34,918 nucleotides of DNA from a bacterium (GTDB lineage: Bacteria; Vulcanimicrobiota; Xenobia; Xenobiales; JADMJV01). The DNA is taken from NCBI GenBank assembly GCA_030149525.1, contig JASBRJ010000337.1:1-34918 (forward strand), in the 5' to 3' direction. Of the stretch, positions 24,740 to 33,260 are shown piece after piece (the stretch's first letter is position 1; each line of letters opens with the position of its first letter). The notes beneath the pieces were generated by a model, which did not search any database, was not told the origin of the DNA, and saw nothing but the letters and a program-made list of their open reading frames with translations. A program made the position numbers and the translations under genes.

Positions 24740-27700
24740 CTACTCTCCTCCGGGGACTTGCACCCCAAGTCGTTGCATCTCTTTGCCAAATTTTGCCAGA
24801 AAATCGTTTGACCTCTTCTGCTGAGCAACGGAATATCCGATTTTCAGCTGCTGCTCCGCTTCGTCGGCCATCTTCATCCGTTCGTAGATGAGAGCCAGGT
24901 TGTAGCGCGCGTTGAGATCCTCTTCATCAAGATCCAGACAACGTCGATAAGATTCTATCACTTGATCCCACTGCCTCTTCTTGCTGTAAGCCACACCCAA
25001 GTTGTAGTGAGTCTTAGGGTCGAGAGGGTTGAGTGTTATGGCTCGCCGGTAGGAAGCGATGGCCTCGTCGAGTTGTCCTGCCGCTGCATAGGCGATACCA
25101 AGATGGCTTTGTGCGTCGGCCATCGTGGGTTCGATCTCCACGGCTCTTTTCAAGACCGAGATAGCCTTTTGGAAATCTCCTAAACGAAATGCGACCAGGC
25201 CGAGCTTGCTGGGATGGTCCGGATTGCGAGGCTCCAAACGAGAGGCTTCCTCATAAGCCGAAGCAGCGTCCTCCCACCGGCCTAACTGCATGAAGACCAG
25301 ACCTAAATCGGCATAAGGCTTAGCCCAATCGGGGGCCGTTTGGGTGGCGGAACGAAGACAGGACAGGGAGTCTTCAAAGCGCCCTTTTCTCATGAGCACA
25401 GCACCTAATCCGGCTTGTGCCCGCGCATTGTCGGACTGCAGCCCGAGAGCTTTTCGGTACTGGGACTCCGCTTCCTCAAGTCGACTGGTGCCGAAAAGGG
25501 CATCCCCGAGAAGGGCGGCGGTCTCCGGTCCGGGCTTGAGTTTGGCGGCCTTCTCCATAGACTTGATGGCTAACTCATGGTCTCCTCGCTTAGCGTAAGC
25601 GCGACCCAAATCCAGCTGCAACTCCACCGACTCCGGTTGAAGGTCCAGAGCCCGCTGAAATTCCTCAATGGCCAGATCCACCTGGTCGTTGGCTCGGTAA
25701 AGATGCCCTAGTTCAGCTCTGGCCTGAGTCAAATCGGGATAATCGTCCAAAAGCTCTACGAATTCAGCGATGGCGGCCTCGCCTTCGGAAACCCGAGCGG
25801 AACAGAGCGCCTTCTGCAGACGAATTCTCAAATCGTCGGGCTTGAGACGGTTCGCTTCCTGGGTCTCCTGATAAGCCAATTCCATCTTATTCTGAAGCTT
25901 GTAAAGACGACCCATCTGGTAGCGAAGCTCACCCTCGTCGGCGTAATGAACGGAGGCGTGAGCCAACTCTTGCTCAGCCTGCTCCCAACGCCGGGCATCG
26001 ATGAGCAAAAGCGCCCGACGAAACGCCAGATCCTTCTCTTTACTACCGTGCTGCTCGGCCTGGCGCAGCGCCTCCAGGGCGGGCTCGATAGCGTTCAGAG
26101 CCTGCAGGGAGCACCCTAAAGCGTAGTAGAAATCGGCTAATTCTTCCTTGGGAGGGTCGAGTTCAAGAGCCGCTTTGAGATTGTCCACAGCCTCGGTGTA
26201 CATTCGGTCGCGGAAGAGAACTCGACCGAGGTAGCCTGCGATATCCCAGCGGCCCGGCTCGATGGCCGCCGCCTGACGGAAATATTCTTCGGCGCCGCGG
26301 TCGTCGCCCAGAGCGATCAAAGTGCGGCCGAGATAGTAGAGCGCGTCGCAGTGACCCGGGTCGATCCCGAAGCAGGCGGCCAGGCTTTCTCGCGCTTCTT
26401 CCATGTTTCCGGAGACAAAAAGCGTGTAGCCCAACTCGAAGAGCGTCTCGGCTCTTTCCGGACGTAATTCGGCAGCCACCCGATAAGACTCGGCGGCCTC
26501 TTCCAGCATACCTTCGTCTCGTTGAACCTCGGCCAACTCTAGAACGTAGTCTAGATTGCCGGAATCAAGGTCGACCGCTTGACGAAGGGCGGTCAAAGCG
26601 TTTCTGCGAGCCCCCAGATCGCGCTCAACCGAAGCCACCTCATAGTGGTAATGCGCCTTATCGGGCTCAAGCTCCGCAGCCTTGCGAAAAGCTTCACGAG
26701 CGGCATCGTCTTTACCCAACCGGCGCCGAGTGAGACCCAGCCGAAAGAAGGCCTGGCCCCAGTAGGGGTAGAGTTCGGTGGCTTTAGCATAACGCCCGGC
26801 GGCCAGTTCATCCAGCTTGAGGCTCTCGTAGATCCCGCCAAGAGCGAAGTGATAGTTCTGCTGATTGGGGTCGAGTTCGGTGGCTCGGCGAAGCTCTTCC
26901 GCCGCCCGGTCGAAAAGACCCAGCTCCTCGTAGCAGCGTCCCAGGGAGTACCTGACATGGGCATTGAGACCGTTTATCTTGACCGCCTTCTCGAAGGAGT
27001 CTACCGCCTCTTCCGTACGCCCCATTCCGGCCTGCGCACTCCCGACCCAGAACCAGAGTTGGCTCCTATCGGGTGAAATCTGAAGCGCCTTGCGATAGTG
27101 GGAGACGGCAAGGTCAAGCTTGTCAAGCTCTGCGTAGGCACGACCGAGAGCGGTATAAAAATCCGCATTGTCGGGGTCGAGAGTGAGGGCTTTCTGATAC
27201 CTCTTGATGGCCAGGTCGATTCGACCCAGTCGAACGTAGGACAGCCCGAGGCGGAAATGGGCTTCGGCCATATCGGGAGCGAGTTCGATGGCCTTCTGGT
27301 ATTCTGCGTTGGCCTCGTCAAAGTCGCCCAGGCGGATATAGACGTTGCCCAGTTCGAAATGGACGTCGGGTTTGCTGGAGTCAAGAGAAATGGAGGTTTG
27401 AAACTCTCGCCTGGCGGCCCCTAAGCGGCCTCGTCTGCTGTAAACCCGGCCCAGATTAAAGTGAACCAGAGCATCGTTGGGATCCAGGTCGATGGCCTTG
27501 AGAAATTCCTGGACAGCCAGATCGAACTTGTCTTGCTGGAAGTAGGCCAGCCCGAGATTGTTGTGAGTGTAGGAGTCGTTGGGGTCGAGACGGATGGCCT
27601 CTTTGTACTCCACCACACAGGCATCGAGGTCGCCCAAACGAGCGTAGGCGCGACCCAGGCTGTAGTGATAGTAAGAATCCTGAGGCTCCATCTCGATGGC

Positions 27701-28543
27701 GGATTTGAAATGATAAATGGCGTTGTCGACATCATCGTTGGCCGACAGGGCCAGACCTAGGTGGTAGTGGGCTCGGTGGTGATCCGGACTGAGCTCAAGA
27801 ACGCGGCGGTAGCGATCGACCGCACGCTCGGAGTAGCCCAACTTGGCATAACACTGACCGAGCTGAAAATGAGCCTCGGTGTGCTCTTCGTTGAGTTCAA
27901 TCGCTTTCTCGAATTCTTCAATGGCCTGCTCATTCTTGCCCTGTCGAAAGTAGACGAGGCCGAGACTAAAGCGTGCCTCTACGTTTCGAGGATCGTCTTG
28001 AACCTGGCGTAGAAAGTCTTCCGTACCTTGCAAGCGTTCAAGCTCTTGCTGGATTCGTCTCTCCCCGGTGGAGTCGTTTTGAATCTGCACGATCTTGAGA
28101 GCGACTTGCAGTTCCGTCACCGCCTTGTCGCGCTTCCCCTGTCGCTCATAGGCGAGCCCCAGAGAATAATGCGCTCTCACAAAGTTCGGTACCAACGCGC
28201 AGACCTCTTGCCAGGCACGAACGGCCATCTCAAGATTTCCCTGCCGAAAATACGCCGTCCCCATTTCAAAATGGGCCTGCACATGCTGCGGGTTGAGGAG
28301 AACCACTCTTTGATACTCGCGAATAGCCGCATCCAATCTATTTTCATAGAGGTGCTGGTTCCCGAGTCTATAGTGATAGCCGACCTCATCGCTAGTGGCC
28401 AGTGTTCCTAGAGAATCATTTGGATGAATGGGGTTGTCCAAGCTGGATACGTCCTTCGTGTTTTCGGTCGGCGTTGGCACAGATGCACCGTCCGCGTTTT
28501 CGGTGCGAGGCCTTTGGCGAGGCGAAGGTAGATTCCTGGTCAT
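24740..28543 (-). CDS. giant TPR-repeat protein
   Basis: A 1267-residue protein. The first 50 residues are polar and disordered-looking; the rest is an almost uninterrupted series of about 35 TPRs of 34 residues each. Consensus positions recur throughout, for example AHFEMGTAYFRQGNLEMAV and ALVHFNLGRVYSRRGRLGAA, often ending in DPN before the next unit. There is no signal peptide or membrane segment. Such a superhelix is a protein-binding scaffold; partners are unknown. The repeats give strong periodicity in the DNA, and a change in repeat number between relatives would not be surprising. ATG 28543 has only a weak Shine-Dalgarno. The operon continues into the double-roadblock gene. Confidence 0.93.
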   Translation of the reverse strand: MTRNLPSPRQRPRTENADGASVPTPTENTKDVSSLDNPIHPNDSLGTLATSDEVGYHYRLGNQHLYENRLDAAIREYQRVVLLNPQHVQAHFEMGTAYFRQGNLEMAVRAWQEVCALVPNFVRAHYSLGLAYERQGKRDKAVTELQVALKIVQIQNDSTGERRIQQELERLQGTEDFLRQVQDDPRNVEARFSLGLVYFRQGKNEQAIEEFEKAIELNEEHTEAHFQLGQCYAKLGYSERAVDRYRRVLELSPDHHRAHYHLGLALSANDDVDNAIYHFKSAIEMEPQDSYYHYSLGRAYARLGDLDACVVEYKEAIRLDPNDSYTHNNLGLAYFQQDKFDLAVQEFLKAIDLDPNDALVHFNLGRVYSRRGRLGAARREFQTSISLDSSKPDVHFELGNVYIRLGDFDEANAEYQKAIELAPDMAEAHFRLGLSYVRLGRIDLAIKRYQKALTLDPDNADFYTALGRAYAELDKLDLAVSHYRKALQISPDRSQLWFWVGSAQAGMGRTEEAVDSFEKAVKINGLNAHVRYSLGRCYEELGLFDRAAEELRRATELDPNQQNYHFALGGIYESLKLDELAAGRYAKATELYPYWGQAFFRLGLTRRRLGKDDAAREAFRKAAELEPDKAHYHYEVASVERDLGARRNALTALRQAVDLDSGNLDYVLELAEVQRDEGMLEEAAESYRVAAELRPERAETLFELGYTLFVSGNMEEARESLAACFGIDPGHCDALYYLGRTLIALGDDRGAEEYFRQAAAIEPGRWDIAGYLGRVLFRDRMYTEAVDNLKAALELDPPKEELADFYYALGCSLQALNAIEPALEALRQAEQHGSKEKDLAFRRALLLIDARRWEQAEQELAHASVHYADEGELRYQMGRLYKLQNKMELAYQETQEANRLKPDDLRIRLQKALCSARVSEGEAAIAEFVELLDDYPDLTQARAELGHLYRANDQVDLAIEEFQRALDLQPESVELQLDLGRAYAKRGDHELAIKSMEKAAKLKPGPETAALLGDALFGTSRLEEAESQYRKALGLQSDNARAQAGLGAVLMRKGRFEDSLSCLRSATQTAPDWAKPYADLGLVFMQLGRWEDAASAYEEASRLEPRNPDHPSKLGLVAFRLGDFQKAISVLKRAVEIEPTMADAQSHLGIAYAAAGQLDEAIASYRRAITLNPLDPKTHYNLGVAYSKKRQWDQVIESYRRCLDLDEEDLNARYNLALIYERMKMADEAEQQLKIGYSVAQQKRSNDFLAKFGKEMQRLGVQVPGGE

Positions 28544-28639
28544 TTCCCATGTTCAGACCACGGAACGCGGCCCGAAGACTCTCCTGCGAGGCTTTCGGGA
28601 AAGGGGATACAGCCTCTTCTCTGAATCGATAAAACCCAG

Positions 28640-29812
28640 ATGAAATGGATTCGGTGGTATCGGAGCCAGAGGGCACGCTTTCTCTACTACGCAAAAGAGG
28701 TCACTCTCTTGTTCCTGGCGGTCTTTTATTTTTTCATCGCCACCAACACCCAGACGGGTTGGCTTTTCCTTCTCAGCGCTTTCTTGCTGGGTCTGCTGGT
28801 CTTTTCTTGGGCCGTGGGGCGCCGCTCCTGCGAAGAGCTCAGTCTCACCTATCGCTGGCTCAGCGAGCCGCAAAAGGGCCACCCGTTCCGCATTGAAATT
28901 CGCCTGAAGAATGAAGGTTCTTCCGCCAAGCGAGAGCTGCGAGTGGACTGTCCCACACCGCCGTGGGCTAGCGAAGAACAGGACTTCTCCTGGGCCATCC
29001 CTGTTCTCCAACCAGGGCAAATAGCCACCACAAGCTTTCAGTTAACCCCCACCAAACGAGGGGAGCACCAACTGGACACACTGGTTCTCACGAGCGGTGC
29101 CCCTTTCGGGCTCTTCACTCGGAAAAAATCTTTTCCAAACAGAGACACCTTTCTGGTTTACCCGGAGCTTAGAAAGCTCCCCAGCCTCCACTCTCGAAGC
29201 CTCCTCTCCACCGCCCTTTCAGAATTGGTCTCCCCCTCCGGTCTTGGAGACACTCGGAGCCTGCGTTCAGTGAGAGACTATCGCCCAGGCGACGATCTTC
29301 GCCAGGTCCACTGGAAGGCTAGTGCCAAGAGAAGCGACTCCCGCCTGCTCATCCGAGAACATTACGCACCGGCCCCGAATCGAAGTGCCCTCTTGCTCAA
29401 CAACAGTCGATGTGATGAAGAATGCTTTGAAAGGGCCGTCTCCTTCGCAGCGTCGGTCCTTTGGTCGGCTCACCGGCAAGGCGCCCAGACATCGCTTCAC
29501 ATTCTCAACCTCGAGGGAGAGCCGATCCGTTCCCGCCACTGGCATGAGCAATATGCGGCTCTCGCCAGAGTCCAAATCCAAAGCGAACGGCCCTACTCGG
29601 AGTGGCTCAGAGAGGTCGGGAACCATCTCGACCGTTCTCTTGTTCAATCGGGATGGGCCCTGGTGACCGCCCGGAGCGAGGAGAGAGTGGAGAGTTGGCC
29701 TCAGGCCCTCTCCACGGTTTTCTACTTCCAATCAGGCGATGAAGGCCCAGAACTTCCTCAAGGTCCGCGCCTGATACGGATGAAGGAGAAAGAAGCCGAA
29801 TTTCATGTTTAA
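28640..29812 (+). CDS. DUF58 protein
   Basis: A 390-residue protein anchored by two N-terminal transmembrane helices (about residues 20-58). A beta-rich domain follows, then the DUF58 signature RSVRDYRPGDDLRQVHWKAS (about 209-228) and AKRSDSRLLIREHY. The C-terminal part resembles a degenerate vWA fold. DUF58 proteins usually occur with a MoxR ATPase and a transglutaminase-like membrane protein; here the transglutaminase gene overlaps by 8 bp but no MoxR gene is adjacent. It is divergent from the giant TPR gene with 96 bp between them. No clear Shine-Dalgarno is visible before ATG 28640. The role is probably in envelope-related assembly or maturation. Confidence 0.92.
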   Translation: MKWIRWYRSQRARFLYYAKEVTLLFLAVFYFFIATNTQTGWLFLLSAFLLGLLVFSWAVGRRSCEELSLTYRWLSEPQKGHPFRIEIRLKNEGSSAKRELRVDCPTPPWASEEQDFSWAIPVLQPGQIATTSFQLTPTKRGEHQLDTLVLTSGAPFGLFTRKKSFPNRDTFLVYPELRKLPSLHSRSLLSTALSELVSPSGLGDTRSLRSVRDYRPGDDLRQVHWKASAKRSDSRLLIREHYAPAPNRSALLLNNSRCDEECFERAVSFAASVLWSAHRQGAQTSLHILNLEGEPIRSRHWHEQYAALARVQIQSERPYSEWLREVGNHLDRSLVQSGWALVTARSEERVESWPQALSTVFYFQSGDEGPELPQGPRLIRMKEKEAEFHV

Positions 29813-31928
29813 GAGCTGGCGAGAGTTTCTAGAAAAGCATAGAACTGCGCCCGAGGAGTCCGTCCTTTACCGAGTGGCCGTGACAGTGCTTGTCATGTTC
29901 GCGCTTCTTCTCACACTCCATCAATTAGAATGGCCTTCCTACTGGCCCGCAGTTCTTGTCATCACCCCCGCAGCCTCCGTCCTGTCCTACTACCGGCGGG
30001 GCCACTCCAACGTGTGGTTGAAGATTTTCTTGTCCTTTGCCATGGTAGCGCTCTTGCTCTGGTTCTTCACCCGACTTTCCCAAACGCTCTACGACCCGCG
30101 TCTGCCGCTGGCGGAACTCCTGGTCTGGCTGCAGGCTCTTCACGCCTTCGATCTCCCGGCCAAGAAAGATCTGAGATACACCGGACTGGTGGCACTCATT
30201 CTGATGGCCATCGCCTGCGTCCTCACCTACTCCTCCAACTTCGCCCCCCTGCTGCTGCTCTTTTGCGTCCTGTTCCTGGTGGTGCTGGCCATCGACTTCT
30301 GGGCCGGGAACCGTACCCCCCAGACCAAAGTTTACCGCGCCTCGGGAGCCCTTCACTTCGACCCCACATGGCTCTGGAAAACCGTGGCCAAAGCTCTGCC
30401 CCCCGCCCTCCTGGGAGCGGCCGTCATTTTTCTTTTCATGCCTCGTTACCAGGGCCTCACTCTCCGCTCCATGCCGGTGAACTGGGACATTCAATTCAGT
30501 CTCTCTCAGGTTTCCTCAGGCGACATCGTTAACGAGTCAACCCAGCGAACGAACATTGAAACCGGTGGAAGACCTCAGAAATTGGAGGGTGACTCCTACT
30601 TCGGCTTCGATTCGGAAGTCAACCTGAATGCTCGGGGGAAACTGTCCGACCGGGTCGTTCTCAAGGTGAGAACCTCTAACTGGCAATATCACCGGGGAGC
30701 CACTTTCGGCACCTACACCGGCTTCGGTTGGAAAGCCCTCCCCTGGAAGCCTGAGTCTCGAAAGGTGAGAAAACCTCCCTTTCTTTTTCCCTCGGTCAAC
30801 TGGCAAGATGAGCGAGTCACCATCTACTACGCCGAGACCGACCTTCCCAACATCATTTTCACCCCGTCGACGCCTAGCCGACTCTATTTCCCTTCCAACG
30901 AGATTTTTCAACTCCCGTCCTTCAGGCAGCGCTCGCTCCCTAAAGATCATGTCAACACCCCGGCCACCCTGGTCTCCCCCTTTCTTTTGGAAAAAGGTGT
31001 GGTCTACTCCACTCTCAATCAGGTCCCGGCGATGGGACCAAGCCAGCTTTCCAAACAGTTGAGCGAAGCAGGCTCACTGGCCAACGAGAAGTACCTCCAA
31101 CCGTTTCTTCAGCTCCCGAGCACCGTCACGGAAAGAACCCGAGCTAAGGCCAAAGAACTGACCCGTGGCAAGACATCCGATTGGGCCCGAGCCGCCGCCC
31201 TCACATCCTACCTACAGCAAAATTTCAAATACAATCTGGAGGTCGACTTCTACCCGGAAAGCGCCGACACAGTGGATCACTTTCTTTTTGAAGAAAGGGA
31301 AGGTTACTGTGAGCAATTCGCCACCAGCCTGTGTGTTCTGGCCAGGGCGGCCGGTCTCCCCAGCCGCTACGTCACCGGATATCTGCCCGGAACGTTTAAC
31401 CCGGTCTCCGGATTTTACGAAATCAAAGCTTCCGACGCCCATGCCTGGGCGGAGATCTACTTCCAAGGCTACGGGTGGATGATTTTTGATCCGGTGCCGG
31501 GCGAAAACGCCACTCCGCAAGTTGGCAATCCTCCGCAACAGCGATGGCTCCTCGAAGCTTTACTCGACTACTTTCAGGTGCCCTCGGAAATCCGCGATGC
31601 CGTTCCGAATCTGCTCCGAGTTGCCGTGACGCTAGCTATCGTTTCGCTCTTGATCGCTCTGATTCGAAGAGAACGGACAGTTGGTCGCCCCACCCTCTCC
31701 AGGCTCGCTCGCTACCTCAACGAAGCAGAACGACTCACCCAACCGAGAAGGCAAGGAGAGACGGTACTCAACTGGACCAAACGGCTATCCCAATATCCGG
31801 AACTGCTCCCTCTAGCTCAGGTCTATGAAGAGACTTTCTACCAAGACAAGGAGCCCGAAACGGCCCAACTCGACGAACTCGAGCGTCTGCTCCGGGCACT
31901 CAAAAAGAAGAGCAAGAAAAAACTTTAG
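29805..31928 (+). CDS. TgpA-like membrane transglutaminase
   Basis: A 707-residue inner-membrane protein. The N-terminal 210 residues contain several transmembrane helices of the DUF3488 type (LLVWLQALHAFDLPAKKDLR). A periplasmic transglutaminase-like domain carries the catalytic triad: Cys in EGYCEQFA (about residue 503), His in DAHAWAE (about 546) and Asp in FDPVPG (about 561). One more transmembrane helix (about 605-622) and a C-terminal cytoplasmic segment similar to DUF4129 follow. Its start overlaps the DUF58 gene by 8 bp, and its stop overlaps the convergent small secreted protein gene by 4 bp. The substrate of the peptidase/transglutaminase site is unknown. Confidence 0.94.
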   Translation: MFKSWREFLEKHRTAPEESVLYRVAVTVLVMFALLLTLHQLEWPSYWPAVLVITPAASVLSYYRRGHSNVWLKIFLSFAMVALLLWFFTRLSQTLYDPRLPLAELLVWLQALHAFDLPAKKDLRYTGLVALILMAIACVLTYSSNFAPLLLLFCVLFLVVLAIDFWAGNRTPQTKVYRASGALHFDPTWLWKTVAKALPPALLGAAVIFLFMPRYQGLTLRSMPVNWDIQFSLSQVSSGDIVNESTQRTNIETGGRPQKLEGDSYFGFDSEVNLNARGKLSDRVVLKVRTSNWQYHRGATFGTYTGFGWKALPWKPESRKVRKPPFLFPSVNWQDERVTIYYAETDLPNIIFTPSTPSRLYFPSNEIFQLPSFRQRSLPKDHVNTPATLVSPFLLEKGVVYSTLNQVPAMGPSQLSKQLSEAGSLANEKYLQPFLQLPSTVTERTRAKAKELTRGKTSDWARAAALTSYLQQNFKYNLEVDFYPESADTVDHFLFEEREGYCEQFATSLCVLARAAGLPSRYVTGYLPGTFNPVSGFYEIKASDAHAWAEIYFQGYGWMIFDPVPGENATPQVGNPPQQRWLLEALLDYFQVPSEIRDAVPNLLRVAVTLAIVSLLIALIRRERTVGRPTLSRLARYLNEAERLTQPRRQGETVLNWTKRLSQYPELLPLAQVYEETFYQDKEPETAQLDELERLLRALKKKSKKKL

Positions 31929-32284
31929 CGTAACTCCTGGTAGAGAGCTCTGAGCTTTTGCCACTGATGGGGACGGGGAATCAAACGACGGGCTAGTGGA
32001 CGTTGACGGGGAGTCAGCACATGATCCACCCGGTTCAAAACTTCGGGAACCAGAGTCATAAGTTTACTAGGCTCTCCCTGGTGCTGATGGATGACAGGGA
32101 TGTAGTTAAGGGCAACAACCTGCAAATCCGCCAACTGCTTCTCGCTCAACTGGAGATTCTGAAAAGCTTCTCTTTGGTCGGGGTCGGCCACGGTCAAGAG
32201 TTTATCGATGAGCCCGGTAGCGGGCACTGCCGAAATGGGGGCCATGAGAAGGCAGAATATAAGGGCCGTTATCAGACGGGTCAT
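31925..32284 (-). CDS. small secreted protein
   Basis: A 119-residue protein with a Sec signal peptide (cleavage expected around PISA, residue 19) and no lipobox. The mature part of about 100 residues is helical and basic near its end ([18 protein letters not shown]). The segment [12 protein letters not shown] is faintly reminiscent of the LTxxQ periplasmic helical proteins, but that is not a firm assignment. Its ATG overlaps the stop of the flavoprotein gene by 4 bp, so it is translationally coupled as the last gene of the trio. Confidence 0.85.
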   Translation of the reverse strand: MTRLITALIFCLLMAPISAVPATGLIDKLLTVADPDQREAFQNLQLSEKQLADLQVVALNYIPVIHQHQGEPSKLMTLVPEVLNRVDHVLTPRQRPLARRLIPRPHQWQKLRALYQELR

Positions 32285-32943
32285 GAGTAAAACGTTGTGT
32301 ACTCGGACAACTCTTTCTTAGAGATATCAGGAACCTGCACACCTTCCCCAGGGTAACCCACCACGAGAATGAGGAAAGCTCTCTCCCGCTCGGGACGCTC
32401 CAGGATCTCGCGTAGAAAGCTCATGGGGCTGGGGGTGTGCGTCAGGGTTGCAAGACCGGCGTTATGAAGAGCCGCAATGAGGAAACCGGTCGCTATGCCG
32501 ACCGACTCGGTCACGTAGTAATTCTTGACCTTATTTCCCTCACGATCAACACCGTAGTTTTCACAAAATATGACGATGAGGGCGGGCGCCTCTTCCAAGA
32601 AGGGCTTGTGTTCGTCGGTACCCAGAGGGGCCAGTGCGTCAAGCCATTCTTCCGGAGCTCGTCCGTGATAAAACTCTTTCTCCTCCGCCTCGGCCGCCAC
32701 TCGGATTTTCTTTTTCAGCTGGGGATTGGTGACCACGGCGAAATGCCAGGGCTGATGATTGGCACCATTGGGCGCTGTCCCGGCGGCCCTCAGACAGTCT
32801 TCCACCACCCCCATCGGAATGGGACGTGAAGAAAACTCCCGGACTGTCCGGCGCCGCTTGATATCTTGGTAAAAAGATTGGGCGCGCGCCAGCATTTCGG
32901 GAGTCTCATATTCGTGAAATTCTGTATAGGGGATAGTTTTCAA
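32281..32943 (-). CDS. iodotyrosine deiodinase-like nitroreductase-fold flavoprotein
   Basis: A 220-residue FMN protein of the nitroreductase fold. [14 protein letters not shown] and [14 protein letters not shown] bind [33 protein letters not shown] and [11 protein letters not shown] follow the iodotyrosine deiodinase (IYD) subgroup. The IYD substrate-lid triad is retained: Glu88, Tyr92 and Lys113, in spacing E-x3-Y-x20-K. These enzymes reductively remove halogen from halotyrosines. The start is TTG 32943, which overlaps the TGA of the upstream gene (TTGA), while a longer TTG-started frame to 32994 would overlap that gene by 55 bp. Activity in this organism is inferred. Confidence 0.9.
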   Translation of the reverse strand: MKTIPYTEFHEYETPEMLARAQSFYQDIKRRRTVREFSSRPIPMGVVEDCLRAAGTAPNGANHQPWHFAVVTNPQLKKKIRVAAEAEEKEFYHGRAPEEWLDALAPLGTDEHKPFLEEAPALIVIFCENYGVDREGNKVKNYYVTESVGIATGFLIAALHNAGLATLTHTPSPMSFLREILERPERERAFLILVVGYPGEGVQVPDISKKELSEYTTFYS

Positions 32944-33104
32944 TGAACGATCCGGTCTTCGGGGAGGCCTAGAGAAATCGCGCAACTTCTGCAAACCCCG
33001 TGTGACTCGGGGACTTCAGCCTCTTGCTGCTCTGCTTGTGGCGCTCGCATCTCGGTGTTACACCAAGCGCAAATCAAGCGCAATTCTGCAGTGACATAAC
33101 CCAT
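32940..33104 (-). CDS. zinc-ribbon mini-protein
   Basis: A 54-residue protein starting [15 protein letters not shown]. The two Cys pairs CAWC and CRSC (the latter preceded by SHGV) resemble the 'ICAWC...SHGIC..C' mini zinc-binding proteins found in many bacteria. AGGA about 8 nt before ATG 33104 supports this start over the longer frame. It is the first gene of the coupled trio; its TGA overlaps the TTG start of the flavoprotein. The role may be regulatory or structural; no partner is identified. Confidence 0.8.
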   Translation of the reverse strand: MGYVTAELRLICAWCNTEMRAPQAEQQEAEVPESHGVCRSCAISLGLPEDRIVH

Positions 33105-33260
33105 AGTTGTATTCCTATCTTTCTCTCTGTTTTTTGCTCCCCCGAGCATGCTTAAAATACCCTGAAATTTGTAAACCGTTGTTCCCGTTTTGTTTCAATC
33201 AGGTCAGAAAGCCACACCTGAATTTGAAATAAACTTTCCATCGTTCACGACAGAACCCCC

